64,000 nt of DNA from Desmodus rotundus (GCF_022682495.2 NC_071387.1:195340143-195404142); one strand, 5' to 3'; shown: positions 34,126-45,640, counted from the stretch's first letter. A program made the numbers and translations. The notes: generated from the sequence alone by a model not told the origin.

Positions 34126-37100
34126 AATTTCAGCAGCCCTCCTCTGTTCTATCCTACCCAATTTCTCTCCCTGAATGGCAGTTTCTGCATTCAGGAGAAC
34201 TGGTTTCCCCAGGATTCTGACCCCACCAGCCTGCTCCTCATTAGCTGACTCTTGTACGTAGAAGGGTTTGCTTTCTCATCTCTGACACATCGGTTACCAT
34301 GCTCCACTTGCTGTTCACTCAAGAATGTCAAGGGCATCTCCCTCTGTTGTCTGCTTGTCTATTGTCTTGGTTCTTTTTCTATCTCTGCAGTATAATTTAG
34401 TGGGTTTTTTAAATGGTATCAGAGATGAATGTATCTTTCAGCCCACTATGCTTCAACAAATGTCTACATCATTTGCTCTAGGTTGTACTGCCTAGTGATT
34501 AGGAAGGAATAATAAGTAGTTAACATGAACGACTAGGTGGTATATATAAAGTCAGGTATATCTGGTCTTTTGGGGGTCAACTTCTGCAAGTAGTTGCTTT
34601 TGAGGAAACATAAATCTTCTAAGAGTCTTTTGAACTTTTGTGGACATTTAACATAGGTTTATTAAGAGGAGTAGTATGATGATTTCACTATTAGAGCTTA
34701 TATTAAATAATAAGGAGAGAGGGGGGGGACAGGGATGGATAGGCAGCTCATTGTCACACTATATTTCACATTTCTGTAGACAATGTGCTTCTATGTTTTC
34801 CCTTCTTTCATACCCCCTTCTCCCCCCACTCTGTTTGCATGTCAAACTCATCCAAACACGCATGATCCAATGTGATCTTCCCAGCTATGCACAGCCACGT
34901 TTTAAAAAGTATTATTTCTCTTAAAAAATAAAAGTAATTATTCTAAGACATCTGATGAACAATATTTTATATCTTGTCACCATCATCATGTTGGAAAAGA
35001 AAAATGTATGGGACTCAAAGCTTCTCAGTGTAAACCAAGAAAAGAAGCATGTGAAAATACTGTGGGCTACTCAAACTAAACAAACATTCCCCACACCCAT
35101 GTGGTTAAGGCATTATCTGAGGCACTTCTCTCTCAGAATGTGTCCACCCCCAGTGTTTGGACTCACTGAACCTTGTTAAACTATGAGAGTCATACTTCCG
35201 AGTCTGGGGCAGTGGACGGAAACTTCATCATGACTTTATAACTTAAAGGAAGACCCAAAAGCTCAGAGGTAAAAACACAAGGTAATATGATCTCTCAGTT
35301 ATTTTCAAAATAGTATGATTTCTCTGAATTGCTTTACATTCTAAGTTAGATCCTACCACTTTTGAGGAATTAATATACATTGAGAATGGACAAAAGAACC
35401 AAAGTTAAGGTAAAATTTGCAAGTATATCATGCTTTATCAGAAGAAAGACATGGATTGTTACTTTAGAAATCTGTGAATATTAGAAAAAAAAAACCCATA
35501 AAAGCAGTGAGCCCCAGTGGTAAGAAAGGTTGGGACAAGAGTGAATAAACAATACAGGGTTTCAGCGAAAACAACCTTTTTATAACACACAGTGCCTATG
35601 AGCTCTCAATCCCCTATTCTCCCGTTCATTCTTTGCTAACAGAAGCACACGTGTGTTCTGTTAGCCACGATCACAAAAGGGGACTCTGTCGTCAGTTTGG
35701 GGGAAAGTCATGAATCATTTAAACCAATCAAAATATTACCTTCACTACTGATCGACTCTGTCATAAGTATGTTTTGTATTGGTTGAATATGATTTTGAAT
35801 GCACTTGTTTATGATTTAAGTAGGTTTAACCCACTTGGTCATGACAAAGAAAAGTAAGTCGCTTTGGTGTGAGACTGAAGTAAGTCATGGCAGGATGTCA
35901 TCTCTCCACATCTGTTGTCGTTGATGAGCAGGCAGCCACCCAGCTGCTGGGGGGCCCCACTGGGGACTTATCGCTAAGAGAAGTAACTAGGTCAGGGGGG
36001 CTTTAAGGCTGTGAACCCTGAGAGTGTGTGAGGAACTTTTGAGAGGTTGTTTGTTTGTTTGTTTGGATAGGATGCTCATTGCTAACCCCAAAACTCTCTG
36101 AAAGCCCTTGGGGTGCTTCCTTATCTCACAGACAGTGCTGAAAGACTGCAGTGGCCCCATGAAAAAGATTAGGTGGCACCAACACTAATCAACGCGTTTT
36201 GGAAACAGGGGACTATTACTTTTGTGCTGGCAGCTGGAAATTAGCTCTTGGTTGGTCACTGACTCTCCAGAGTGTTTCCTCGTATAAAAAAAGGCACATC
36301 TCATATTAAATGTGGACTCTATTCCTTTCATCCCCCTTTGCCTGAAACAACATTGTGATTAATCTGTCATTTGTTTGGAGTATGTTATTTCTTTACTTGG
36401 CTTATTAACAGATTACTATCTTGTATAATACCCACAGAAACCTGTGCTAAATAAATTACTGACGAGGAGAGAATCAGTCTCTAAATAAACTTTGCTGCCT
36501 CCCCAAAAGTAAAAGAAAACAAAACAACAGTATATTACCTAAATCTTTACTTGATAAAAAATCTAATGTAGTATGTGGATGCGACCTCTGGGAAACTTGT
36601 TTTTCCTCTAAAAAACACCACAGATGTGTATCCTTTCTGTACCTTAGATGTATTGAAGCTTTAAGAATGTCAGTCTAACATAAATGAGGAGGCCCACAGG
36701 GCAGCAAAGTGGAAAAATGGAAATAACTTGAATTCATAATTATACCAATGAATAACTGAAATGAAAACTTTCTACATGATTTATTTCTCATAGTTACATT
36801 TTATTTAGCTAAGTTCTGCCCAACTCATGTCCTTAAAATAGCAAGGTGACCTGTAATTTCAAACTAAACTGGAATCACTGATCTGTTTTCTCTATAACCT
36901 GTACAATATTAGCCAAGAAATGATGGCACAGGGACTTATGGGAATAAGCTAGCTTGAATGAGCTAACTTAACAATAACAAGTCTGAATTTACTCTCTTAG
37001 GTCTAGAATTAGCTGTTCATAGCACATGGATTTGCATATAGAATTTATAAACTGTACTTCGCTGTTATTAGAAGTTGTCTGTTAAAGTTTTAGATAATTT

Positions 37101-37439
37101 GTCCCTTCTTCAGATTTAAAGTAAATCAAAGAAATGAGAGCTTACCCCCAAAATTATCAATAGAAAGTAACAAAGAAAATAAAAGAACATTTAATTGTTT
37201 TCTGCTGCTCTCCATGCCCTTTTATCTCTGTCTTTTGATGTGATCTATGTTTCCTTGTACTGGGAAGGAAATTATAAGATATTCTAATTTCATGTAATCA
37301 AATAAAGAGTGAGAGGAATCAAAACTCTTTAGTTGAAAATTGATGTTTTTTATTCCTTTGACTCAAGTTAAGCAAAGTTTAATAAAATGCTACTTCAATA
37401 GATAAATAACCATGAATTTTCAATCATATCATGTATTTT
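34126..37439. other. Unclassified, repeat-poor sequence
   Basis: Contains a G run near 34722-34729 and a (TTTG)n run at 36047-36065. No gene or classified element was recognised. The part at 36400-37100 is repeat-free and could include conserved noncoding sequence, which cannot be tested here. Confidence 0.4.
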
Positions 37440-38880
37440 ATAAAACAAATATTTATTGAAAACCTATTCTGCTTCAGGCATTTTTCTAGGTCTTTAAGAA
37501 GTAAGCAAAGTACATTTTAAAAAAGTGTTACATGGGGAAATGGAGAAACAAGTAAATATATTGTCAGATGTTATGCAAGAAAATCCTTTCTTTGGATCAA
37601 ACACATGTGTCTGTATGTGTATTTCTAGTATTGGGGGGTGCTCTTTTATGAATGGTAGAGAAGGCCTCACAGGAAGTTCACTGGAAGGTCTTAAAAGGAT
37701 TATGGGTGTTTAGCCATATATCTGGCCTCTGTCTGCTAGATGCCACTGGATTCCTCAAATTTTGACCCCAAAGCCATCTCCAGACATGCCAAATATTCTC
37801 CAAGGGGACAAAATCAACACTAGTAAATAACCACCTTTTTTGAAAGAATCAAGATGGTGACTTTTTTACAAAGCCCTGGGGCAGGTTTGGGGGTCAGGGA
37901 AGTCTCTAACAGTTTTTGCAAATAATACAAAAGGACTCTGTGGAGCTGTGGGGATTGGTCAGGAGTAGCTGGATGCTGGGTACATTTCAAAGATCAGAGA
38001 CTACAGGACTTGTTAATGGGAAATAAAAGGAAATAGATGAGTTAAGATTATTCCATGTTTTTGCCTCAGTACTTTTAAAATTGGAGTTGCTATTAACTAA
38101 TGTAAAAAAGGCACAAGAGGAGCAGTTTGGGGGTTGAGAAGGTGTAAATCAGGACTTCATTTTGGGACCAGATATGTTTGATGCATTCATTAGACCTGCA
38201 GGTAGAGATACCTGGTATGGAGTTCAGGAGGAAAATTCTTGATTGGAGTTACACATTTGAGAGCCATCAGTATAGTTTTTAAACTTGATAACTGGGTGAG
38301 ATAAATCATCATACAAATATGACTAATACTGAGCTTAGGAATATTTATAGATTAGGAAGTTAGGGAGATAAATAGGAAATAAGGTAGGAGACTGAGGAAC
38401 TGTCAGTCAAATACGAGTTAACCAACTGTGAGTGATACACTGGAAACATGTGAAGAAACTGCTAAAAAATATATAGTTAATAAGAGAAGGAAAAAAAGTG
38501 AATTTATTTAGGGACATGGAGGCTACCTGTAATCACCATTTCGGTGGGTTAGTGTAATCCTTACCCATCGGAGTCTGCTTCAAACAGAACGAAAAGAGAG
38601 GGACTAAAGAAAATCTGCACCATTTATTTGAAGAGTTTTGTCATAAATGGAGGTTAGAGTGGGAGTAACTGTGGAAAGAAGTAGAATAAAATTTTGTTTG
38701 TTTGTTTTTGATTGTTCACTCTAAAATGGGAGGCACTAGAACAGGTTTGCATGCCAAAAGGCATTCCTGATCCAGTTGGAAAGAGAAGCTGGTACAGAAG
38801 GGAGAAGAGTGATTGATGAACCTGTGCACTTGATTAAGCCAGAAGGGATATTGTCTAATGTAAAGAGACAGGGTTGGCTT
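37440..38880 (-). mobile_element. L2 (CR1-clade LINE), interrupted by MER20
   Basis: The plus strand reads as antisense L2 over a long distance and in consensus order: 'acaaatatttattgaaaacc' at the left, 'gagaaggcctcacaggaagt', then after the MER20 insertion 'attggagttgctattaacta', 'gacctgcaggtagagatacc', 'gagccatcagtatagttttt' and 'aaaatgggaggcactagaac'. It is ancient and non-coding. Confidence 0.6.
37706..37838 (-). mobile_element. MER20-type hAT-Charlie element
   Basis: The plus strand carries the antisense MER20 pattern: 'tctgctagatgccactggat', 'ccatctccagacatgccaaa' and 'aaggggacaaaatcaacact'. L2 sequence lies on both sides, so this non-autonomous DNA transposon inserted into L2. Confidence 0.75.
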
Positions 38881-38910
38881 AGATAGACTCTCAAGAGTTC
38901 ATGTACATGC

Positions 38911-38951
38911 TCCCTGACTGGGGTGGCTCAGTTGGTTGGGCAGCGTCCCGC
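38911..38951 (+). mobile_element. VES SINE head fragment
   Basis: About 41 bp of the 5' head of a VES SINE ('ggggtggctcagttggttgg') without body or tail. SINEs truncated at the 3' side are unusual for retroposition, so a later deletion is likely. Confidence 0.65.
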
Positions 38952-39579
38952 TGGGTTACAGCTCTATTAGCTCTACTATGATCATTTCTAACTTCCTACT
39001 GAGATTGAGAGCAAGGTAGTCAGCTGAAAGGGCTGTTGGTAAAAGAGCTGGTGAAAGCTACAGGAAAAAATTAAAAATTATGTCATTTCCAGAGTAGGGA
39101 GACTGTTTAAAAAATTAGAATAAGTTTCCCAGGACCAGTTTGTATGTGTTTGTATGTGTGACTGTCTTCTTTAAATATAATAGGTTCAGCATATATTATT
39201 TTCACATTCAATCTATTTTGGTTACTTGGATGTTTAATTAAGCCCTCAGTACACTCATCTACACATTTATATAAATGTTTAGATGGTTCTCAAATATAGC
39301 TTAGTTACAAAATTTACTGTATTCATCTTAGTTCCAAACTTCACATTTGAAAGGATATGCATATCCCTTGAGATTTTCAACAAGACTTTAAAAGCTCAAT
39401 GCAAAATAAAATTGTCACTATTTTAAAGAAAAGCTGAATTACAGAAGAAAGGATTATAAAACAAGGTGGGATTTAGTCCTAAATTATACAAACCTCTATT
39501 AGTTTCCTGTGATGCTGTGTCCAAAAGGTAGTTAAAGTGGTAGGTACTTTAGCGGTAGTTAAAAAAAATGCCTAAATGA
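38952..39579. other. Nothing recognised
   Basis: A small MaLR-like remnant may lie near 39493-39520 ('attagtttcctgtgatgctg'), too short to be sure. Nothing else was recognised. Confidence 0.3.
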
Positions 39580-40092
39580 CAAAGTTTTTGGAATTAAATA
39601 AATTAATTCATTGATTAATTAAACTTAAGTCTTATGAAGAGCTTCATTGAATAGGTGACACTTGATCTGGATAATAAAAATAAAGAGAATAAAAGTAAAG
39701 ATTATTTCAAACACAGAAGTTAGAAATTGGAAAGATAGGCAATTTTGTGTGTAGCGGGAAGGAAAAGCCATGGACTCTGGTTAGAGCCACTTGGGAGGAG
39801 GGTTAAATGACATAAACAGACCCGTAGCCATTACAGATGTGCAGATGCTATACTTGCTGAGATATTCGGAAGTTTCCTTTAGGCAAGGAGCTGCTGACCC
39901 TCTTTAAGATGATCAGACTGTTTTCAAGAGAAAGAGTTTCATGGTAAGATGTCTATCTTAGAAAGTCAGTTGCACGGGGAGTGGACTGAAGTGGAGGAGG
40001 AATGGGTAGATGAGGTCAGTTTGCTGATCTACAAGTACCGGGACTCCTGATGAGCGGTGATGCCAGTGAGGTTGGTAGTAAGGAACCATTTT
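39580..40092 (-). mobile_element. L2 fragment, left part, host of the L1 insertion
   Basis: The plus strand follows antisense L2: 'aggtgacacttgatctggat', 'gatgatcagactgttttcaa' and 'gcacggggagtggactgaag'. The copy continues at 45541-45640 beyond the L1. Confidence 0.55.
40078..40092. repeat. Target-site duplication of the full-length L1, left copy
   Basis: The sequence gtaaggaaccatttt lies immediately before the T-rich (tail) end of the L1 and is repeated exactly at 45526-45540. In the unfilled site the plus strand would read TTTT followed by GA, close to the L1 endonuclease preference TTTT/AA. Confidence 0.97.
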
Positions 40093-40357
40093 TTTGTTTG
40101 TTTGTTTGTTTTTTTATTGTTATTTAATTACAGTTGTATGCCTTTTCTCCCCATCCCTTCACCCCACCCCAGGTGAACCCACTTCCCTCCCCCCTCTCCA
40201 CCCTCCCCCTTGGATTTGTTCATGTGTCCTTTATAGTAGTTCCTGTAATCCCCTCTACCCACTGTCCCCGCCCCCCCCCCCCCGCCCTTGCTATTGTTAC
40301 ATTGTTCTTAACTTCAATGTCTCTGGTTATATTTTGTTTGCTTTTTCCTTCTATTGC
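40093..40357 (-). terminator. L1 3' UTR with G-rich tract and poly(A) signal
   Basis: In sense orientation the 3' UTR contains a run of 13 G residues (plus-strand C13 at 40271-40283) flanked by further G blocks, a conserved feature of L1 3' UTRs able to form G-quadruplexes. It ends in 'caactgtaattaaataac' and AATAAA (plus strand 40113-40118). The tail is A-rich with several CAAA units. Confidence 0.88.
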
Positions 40358-43300
40358 TTATGTTCCAGTTAAAGGTGAGATCATATGGTATTTGTCCCTC
40401 ACTTCCTGGCTTATTTCACTTAGCATAATGCTCTCCAGTTTCATCCATGCTGTTGCAAAGGGTATAAGCTCCTTCTTTCTCTCTGCTGCGTAGAATTCCA
40501 TTGTGTAAATATACCATAGTTTTTGGATCCACTCGTTTGCTGATGGGCACTTCGGTTGCTTCCAGTACTTGGCTATTGTAAATTGTGCTGCTATGAACAT
40601 TGGGGTGCACAGATTTTTTTGGATTGGTGTTTCAGTGTTCTTAGGGTATAATCCCAGCAGCGGAATGACTGGGTCAAAGGGCAGTTCCATTTTTAGTTTT
40701 CTGAGGAAATTCCATATTGTTTTCCACAGTGGCCTCACCAGTCTGCATTCCCACCAACAGTGCACGAGGGTTCCCTTTTCTCCACATCCTCTCCAACATT
40801 TGTTTGTGGATTTGTTTATGTTGGCCATTCTGACTGGTGTGAGATGATACCTCATTGTGGTTTTAATTTGCATCTCTCTGATGGCTAGTGATGCTGAGCA
40901 TCTTTTCATATGTCTCTGGGCCTTCTGTATGTCTTCCTTGGAGAAGTGTCTGTTCAAGTCCTTTGCCCATTTTTTAATTGGGTTGTTTGTCTTCCTGGAG
41001 TGGAGTCGTGTGAGTTCTTTATATATTTTGGAGATCAGGCCCTTGTCTGAGGTATCATTGGCAAATATGTTTTCCCATACTGTTGGTTCTGTTTTCATTT
41101 TAATGCTGTTTTCTTTAGCCATGCAGAAGCTTTTTATTTTGATGAGGTCCCATTTGTTTATTCTTTCCTTTATGTCCCTTGCTTTAGGGGATGTGTCTGT
41201 GAGGATGTTGCTGCGTGGAATGTCTGAGATTTTCCTGCCAATGTTTTCCTCCAGGACTTTTATGGTGTTACGGCTTATATTTAAGTCTTTTATCCATCTT
41301 GAGTTTATTTTCGTGTATGGCGTAAGTTGGTGATCGAGTTTCATTTTTTTGCACGTAGCTGTCCAGATCTCCCAACACCATCTGTTGAAGAGACTGTTTT
41401 TGCTCCATTTTATGCTCCTGCCTCCTTTGTCAAATATTAATTGATCGTATAGATTTGAGTTTATTTCTGGGCTCTCTATTCTGTTCCATTGGTCTATGTG
41501 CCTGTTTTTATGCCAGTACCAGGCTGTTTTGATTACCGTGGCCTTGTAATACAGTTTGATATCAGGTATTGTGATACCTCCTGCTTTGTCCTTCTTTCTC
41601 AAAATAGCTGCTGCTATTCGAGGTCGTTTATGGTTCCATATGAATTTCTGCAATGTTTGTTCTATATCTGTGAAATATGTCATGGGTACTCTAATAGGGA
41701 TTGCATTGAATCTATAAATTGCTTTGGGTAGTATGGCCATTTTGATGATGTTAATTCTTCCAATCCATGAACATGGTACATGCTTCCATTTGTTTGTATC
41801 TTCCTTAATTTCTTTCTTCAGTGTTGTGTAGTTTTCTGAGTACAGGTCTTTTACCTCCTTGGTTAGGTTTATTCCTAGGTACTTTATTTTTCTTGTTGCT
41901 ATATCGAATGGGATTTTTTTCCTGATTTCTGTTTCTGCAGTTTCGTTGTTGGTGTACAGGAATGCCTTTGATTTCTGGGTATTGACTCTGTATCCAGCTA
42001 TTTTGCCAAATTCATTTATTAGGTCGAGTAGTTTTTGAGTGGAGTCTATAGGGTTTTCCATGTACACTATCATGTCGTCTGCAAACAGTGACAGTTTCAT
42101 TTCCTCCTTTCCAATTTGGATGCCTTTTATTGCTTTCTCTTGTCTGATTGCTGTGGCTAGGACTTCCAATACTATGTTGAATAGGAGTGGTGAGAGAGGG
42201 CATCCTTGTCTTGTTCCTGATCTTAGTGGGAAAGCTCTAAGTTTTTGTCCATTGAATGTGATGTTGGCTGTAGGTCTCTCATATATGGCCTTAATTATGT
42301 TGAGGACTGCTCCCTTTATTCCCACTTTGCTGAGTGTTTTTATCAGAAATGGGTGCTGTATCTTATCGAACGCTTTTTCCGCATCTATTGATATGATCAT
42401 GTGATTTTTGTCTTTGCTGTTGTTGATGTGATGTATTATGTTTATTGATTTGCGAATATTGTACCATCCTTGCATCCCTGGGATGAATCCCACTTGGTCA
42501 TGGTGGATGATCTTTTTAATATATTGCTGGATGTGGTTTGCTAATATTTTGTTGAGAATTTTAGCGTCTATGTTCATCAGCGATATTGGCCTGAAGTTTT
42601 CTTTCTTCGTTGTGTCTTTATCTGGTTTTGGGATTAGGATGATGTTGGCTTCATAAAAAGAGTTTGGGAGTCTTCCATCAGTTTGGATTTTTTCGAATAG
42701 TCTGTGAAGGATAGGGGTTAGTTCTTCCTTAAATGCTTTGTAGAAATCTCCTGTGAAACCATCTGGTCCAGGGCTTTTGTGTGATGGGAGTTTCTTGATG
42801 ACTGCTTCAATTTCCTTTGCTGATATTGGTCTGTTCAGGTTTTCTGCTTCCTCTTCGGTCAGTTTTGGAAGATTATATTTTTCTAGAAATGTGTCCATTT
42901 CATCTAGGTTTTCAAATTTCTTAGCATATAGGTCTTCATAGTAATTTCTTACGATCCTTTGTATTTCTGTGGTATCAGTTGTAATCTCTCCACTTTCATT
43001 TCTAATTCTGTTTATTTGGATCCTCTCTCTTTTCTTCTTGATAAGCCTACTTAAAGGCTTGTCGATTTTGTTTATCTTTTCAAATAACCAGCTCCTGGAT
43101 TCATTGATCCTTACAATTGTGCTTTTAGTCTCTATGTCATTTAGTTCTGCTCTGATCTTGGTTATTTCCTTCCTTCTGCTTGCTCTGGGCTGTCTTTGTT
43201 GTTGTTCCTCCAGTTCTTGTAGGCGTAGGGTTAGGTTGTTTGTTTGAACTGTTTCTAACTTCTTAAGGTAGGCCTGTATTGCTATGAACTTCCCTCTCAG

Positions 43301-44179
43301 GACTGCCTTTGCTGTGTCCCATAGGTTTTGGGTTGTTGTGAGTTCGTTTTCATTTGTTTCCAGGAAGTTTTTGATTTCTTCCCTAATCTCATTCTTGACC
43401 CATTCATTGTTTAATAGCATGCTATTCAGTCTCCATGCTTTTGAGTGTTTTGGGTTTTTACCCTTGGCGTTGGTTTCTATTTTCAGACCCTTGTGGTCAG
43501 AGAAGATGCTTGATATGATTTCAATTTTCTTGAATTTGTTGAGGCTTGCTTTGTGTCCTATCATGTGGTCTATCTTTGAAAAAGTTCCATGGACACTTGA
43601 AAAGAACGTGTATTTTGCTTCTTTGGGATGAAAAGCTCTGTATATATCAGTTAAGTCCATTTCCTCTAAGGTATTGTTAAGTGACACAATATCTTTGTTG
43701 ATCTTTTGTTTGGAAGACCTGTCCATTTTTGATAGTGGGGTGTTAAAATCCCCTACTATAATTCTGTTGCTGTCAATATCTTTCTTGAAATCCTCCAAGA
43801 TTTTCCTTATGTATTTGGGTCCTCCTATGTTGGGTGCATATATATTTATAATGCTTATGTCTTCTTGGTGGATTCTTCCTTTGAGTATTATGAAGTGACC
43901 TTCTGGGTCTCTCTTTATGGCCCTTCTTTGGAAGTCTATTTTGTCTGATATGAGTATTGCTACCCCTGCTTTTTTTTCCTGTCCGTTTGCTTGGAAAATT
44001 TGTTTCCAGCCCTTCACTTTCAGTCTGTGTAAGTCTTTTGTCCTGAGATGGGTTTCTTGTAGGCAGCATATGTGTGGGTCATGTTTTCTTATCCATTCAG
44101 CTGTTCTATGTCTTTTGATTGGAGCATTTAATCCATTTACATTTAAGGTTATTATCGATAGGTAGTTATTCATTGCCAT
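40358..44179 (-). CDS. L1 ORF2p: endonuclease / reverse transcriptase (1273 aa)
   Basis: The protein nicks target DNA and copies RNA at the nick. The N-terminal AP-type endonuclease (about 1-238) has all catalytic residues in the expected places: N13, E42 (QETHL), D144 and N146 (GDFN), D204, D228 and H229 (SDH). The Z and reverse-transcriptase region includes [40 protein letters not shown] and the active site FADD at 699-702. The C-terminal cysteine-rich segment has C1128, C1132, H1140 and C1145. Each position is one or two less than in human ORF2p (1275 aa), so length and spacing are normal. The start follows ORF1 by 46 bp, and a second Met at residue 3 is an alternative. Translation probably uses reinitiation after ORF1, as known for L1. 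No lesion is visible. Confidence 0.97.
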   Translation of the reverse strand: MAMNNYLSIITLNVNGLNAPIKRHRTAEWIRKHDPHICCLQETHLRTKDLHRLKVKGWKQIFQANGQEKKAGVAILISDKIDFQRRAIKRDPEGHFIILKGRIHQEDISIINIYAPNIGGPKYIRKILEDFKKDIDSNRIIVGDFNTPLSKMDRSSKQKINKDIVSLNNTLEEMDLTDIYRAFHPKEAKYTFFSSVHGTFSKIDHMIGHKASLNKFKKIEIISSIFSDHKGLKIETNAKGKNPKHSKAWRLNSMLLNNEWVKNEIREEIKNFLETNENELTTTQNLWDTAKAVLRGKFIAIQAYLKKLETVQTNNLTLRLQELEEQQQRQPRASRRKEITKIRAELNDIETKSTIVRINESRSWLFEKINKIDKPLSRLIKKKRERIQINRIRNESGEITTDTTEIQRIVRNYYEDLYAKKFENLDEMDTFLEKYNLPKLTEEEAENLNRPISAKEIEAVIKKLPSHKSPGPDGFTGDFYKAFKEELTPILHRLFEKIQTDGRLPNSFYEANIILIPKPDKDTTKKENFRPISLMNIDAKILNKILANHIQQYIKKIIHHDQVGFIPGMQGWYNIRKSINIIHHINNSKDKNHMIISIDAEKAFDKIQHPFLIKTLSKVGIKGAVLNIIKAIYERPTANITFNGQKLRAFPLRSGTRQGCPLSPLLFNIVLEVLATAIRQEKAIKGIQIGKEEMKLSLFADDMIVYMENPIDSTQKLLDLINEFGKIAGYRVNTQKSKAFLYTNNETAETEIRKKIPFDIATRKIKYLGINLTKEVKDLYSENYTTLKKEIKEDTNKWKHVPCSWIGRINIIKMAILPKAIYRFNAIPIRVPMTYFTDIEQTLQKFIWNHKRPRIAAAILRKKDKAGGITIPDIKLYYKATVIKTAWYWHKNRHIDQWNRIESPEINSNLYDQLIFDKGGRSIKWSKNSLFNRWCWEIWTATCKKMKLDHQLTPYTKINSRWIKDLNISRNTIKVLEENIGRKISDIPRSNILTDTSPKARDIKERINKWDLIKIKSFCMAKENSIKMKTEPTVWENIFANDTSDKGLISKIYKELTRLHSRKTNNPIKKWAKDLNRHFSKEDIQKAQRHMKRCSASLAIREMQIKTTMRYHLTPVRMANINKSTNKCWRGCGEKGTLVHCWWECRLVRPLWKTIWNFLRKLKMELPFDPVIPLLGLYPKNTETPIQKNLCTPMFIAAQFTIAKYWKQPKCPSANEWIQKLWYIYTMEFYAAERKKELIPFATAWMKLESIMLSEISQEVRDKYHMISPLTGT

Positions 44180-44225
44180 TATTTCCTACCTGTGTTCCTC
44201 TGTCTTTCTCTTTTCCTTCCTTTCC
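44180..44225 (-). other. L1 inter-ORF spacer
   Basis: A 46-bp purine-rich spacer between the ORF1 stop codon and the ORF2 start codon. A short spacer of this size is normal for mammalian L1 and is the place where ORF2 translation reinitiates. Confidence 0.85.
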
Positions 44226-45158
44226 TTAAAGCAGTCCCTTTAGCATCTCTTGCAGAGCTGGTTTGGTGGAGCTGTATTCTTTTAGACTTCTTTTGTCTGG
44301 GAAGCTCTTTATTTGGTCTTCTATCTTGATTGAGAGCCTTGCTGGGTAAAGTAGTCTTGGTTGGAGGCCTCTGGTCCTCATTACTTGGAATATTTTTTGC
44401 CATTCTCTTCTGGCTTGGAGCGTTTCCATTGAGAAGTCAGTTGCTAACCTTATTGGGGCTCCCTTGTATGTTACTTCCTTTTTCTCCCTTGCTGCCTTTA
44501 AGATCCTCTCTTTGTCTTGGAAATTTGCCATTTTAATTATGATGTGTCTTGCAGTGGGTCTCTTTGGGTTCCTCTTGTTTGGGACTCTCTGTGATTCCTG
44601 GATTTGGGTGACTTTTTCTCTCCTCAGATTAGGGAAATTTTCCATCATTACTTTTTCAAACAGGTTTTCTATCCCTTGCTCTTCTTCTTCTCCTTCTGGT
44701 ATTCCTATTATACGGATATTGTTACGTTTCATGTTGTCCTGCATTTCCCTTATTGCCTCTTCATTCTTTCTGAGCCTCTTTTCCTTTTCTTGCTCCTTCT
44801 GGGTGTTTTTTTCTGCTTTATCCTCCAGCTCGCTGATCCGATCCTCTGCTTCATCAAGTCTGCTTTTAATTCCTTCTACTGTGTTCTTCAATTCAGAAAT
44901 TGTATTCTTCATTTCCGCTTGGCTCTTGTTGATATTTTCTATTTCCTTTTTCATGTTGATATAGTTTGCAGTGAGTTCATTGTAGTTTCCTTGTAGTTTC
45001 TGGTAGTTCTCTTTGAGCTCAGAGAGCTCAGTGAGTTTCCTGATGACCATTGCTTTGAACTCAGTATCTGATAGTTGACTTGCCTCTTTTTCGGTTAGTA
45101 TTCTTTCTGAGACTTCCTCCTTTCCTTTCATTTGGGAATTGTTTCTTTGTCTTCCCAT
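44226..45158 (-). CDS. L1 ORF1p: trimeric RNA-binding chaperone (310 aa)
   Basis: ORF1p coats L1 RNA in the cytoplasmic ribonucleoprotein. Residues 1-40 form a short variable head. Residues about 41-140 show the charged heptad pattern of a trimeric coiled coil (for example NINKSQAEMKNTISELKNTV at 75-94). The RNA-recognition domain begins at RNNIRIIGIPEGEEEE (145-160) and includes ENLFEKVMMENFPNL (164-178) and RHIIIKMANF (204-213). The C-terminal domain has YKGAPIRLATDFS (231-243), RREWQKIF (250-257) and RLLYPARLSI (268-277). The length is near the mammalian norm (human 338 aa), the difference lying in the coiled coil. The frame is intact and upstream of ORF2 in the usual order. Confidence 0.95.
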   Translation of the reverse strand: MGRQRNNSQMKGKEEVSERILTEKEASQLSDTEFKAMVIRKLTELSELKENYQKLQGNYNELTANYINMKKEIENINKSQAEMKNTISELKNTVEGIKSRLDEAEDRISELEDKAEKNTQKEQEKEKRLRKNEEAIREMQDNMKRNNIRIIGIPEGEEEEQGIENLFEKVMMENFPNLRREKVTQIQESQRVPNKRNPKRPTARHIIIKMANFQDKERILKAAREKKEVTYKGAPIRLATDFSMETLQARREWQKIFQVMRTRGLQPRLLYPARLSIKIEDQIKSFPDKRSLKEYSSTKPALQEMLKGLL

Positions 45159-45525
45159 TGTTTGTGAGGTTCTTCTTGTTGGCCTCTGCGTCTTAAATTG
45201 CTTTGTTCTGACTCCCTGGATTTATGATATGAACTTCTATGGTAGAATGCCAATGGGATTCGGTGGTGCTGTCTCCTTACTCTCCTGTGCTCACTGGTCT
45301 TGAGCTGACGTTTATGTGTTTAACACGGTCTATCTCTAGTCTTTTCAGCACTCCAGGTTTTGTTGTCGCACCGTCAGATCTTTCAATGTCCTCTATCTTT
45401 GGTCTCTGATCTTCGTATATGCTGGAATACTGTTGGCTGTTCGCTCTGCTCCTCAGATCAGCTAGGTATTTCCCTGGCGTTGCGGGGAAGTGGATTCCGC
45501 TCCCACCTATGTTGCCGCCATCTTC
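45159..45525 (-). promoter_or_regulatory. L1 5' UTR / internal promoter
   Basis: A short 367-bp 5' UTR (human L1 has about 900 bp). The first bases hold the YY1-type motif aagatggcggc (plus strand 45514-45524), which fixes transcription start in other L1 families. Apart from this motif I see no similarity to the 759-bp 5' UTR of the HAL1-like element, and no tandem monomers. A 60-codon antisense frame (45360-45542, plus strand) reads out of the element into flanking DNA. A sense frame begins within the duplicated target at 45537. Confidence 0.8.
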
Positions 45526-45540
45526 GTAAGGAACCATTTT
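45526..45540. repeat. Target-site duplication of the full-length L1, right copy
   Basis: Identical over 15 bp to 40078-40092 and directly abutting the first base of the L1 5' UTR, which shows that the 5' end is complete. Confidence 0.97.
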
Positions 45541-45640
45541 GAAGGAACATTTGAAGCCTTGGTGACCAGGTGAATGGGAGATGGCATGATAAGTGACAGA
45601 AAGGATCAGTTACCTCTCAATAGCAGTCTTTGGAAACTAC
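45541..45640 (-). mobile_element. L2 fragment, right part, beyond the L1
   Basis: Continues the antisense L2 pattern from 40092. Its right limit is uncertain. Confidence 0.4.

Larger units (their letters stand above)
40093..45525 (-). mobile_element. Full-length L1 retrotransposon with intact ORF1 and ORF2
   Basis: This 5.43-kb element is complete. On the minus strand it has a 5' end at a YY1-type motif, a 367-bp 5' UTR, ORF1 (310 aa), a 46-bp spacer, ORF2 (1273 aa), a 265-bp 3' UTR with a G-rich tract, AATAAA and an A-rich tail interrupted by CAAA units. The 15-bp target-site duplication is perfect and neither ORF has a premature stop or frameshift. L1 moves by target-primed reverse transcription in the nucleus, with ORF1p and ORF2p acting preferentially on their own RNA, and also mobilises SINEs. 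The copy lies inside an old L2. These features make it a candidate for recent or continuing activity, but activity itself cannot be seen in the sequence. Confidence 0.96.

Noticed and set aside
40569..44964. Many plus-strand open frames of 60-166 aa
   Set aside because: All are antisense shadows of intact L1 ORF1 and ORF2, and none has an independent motif.
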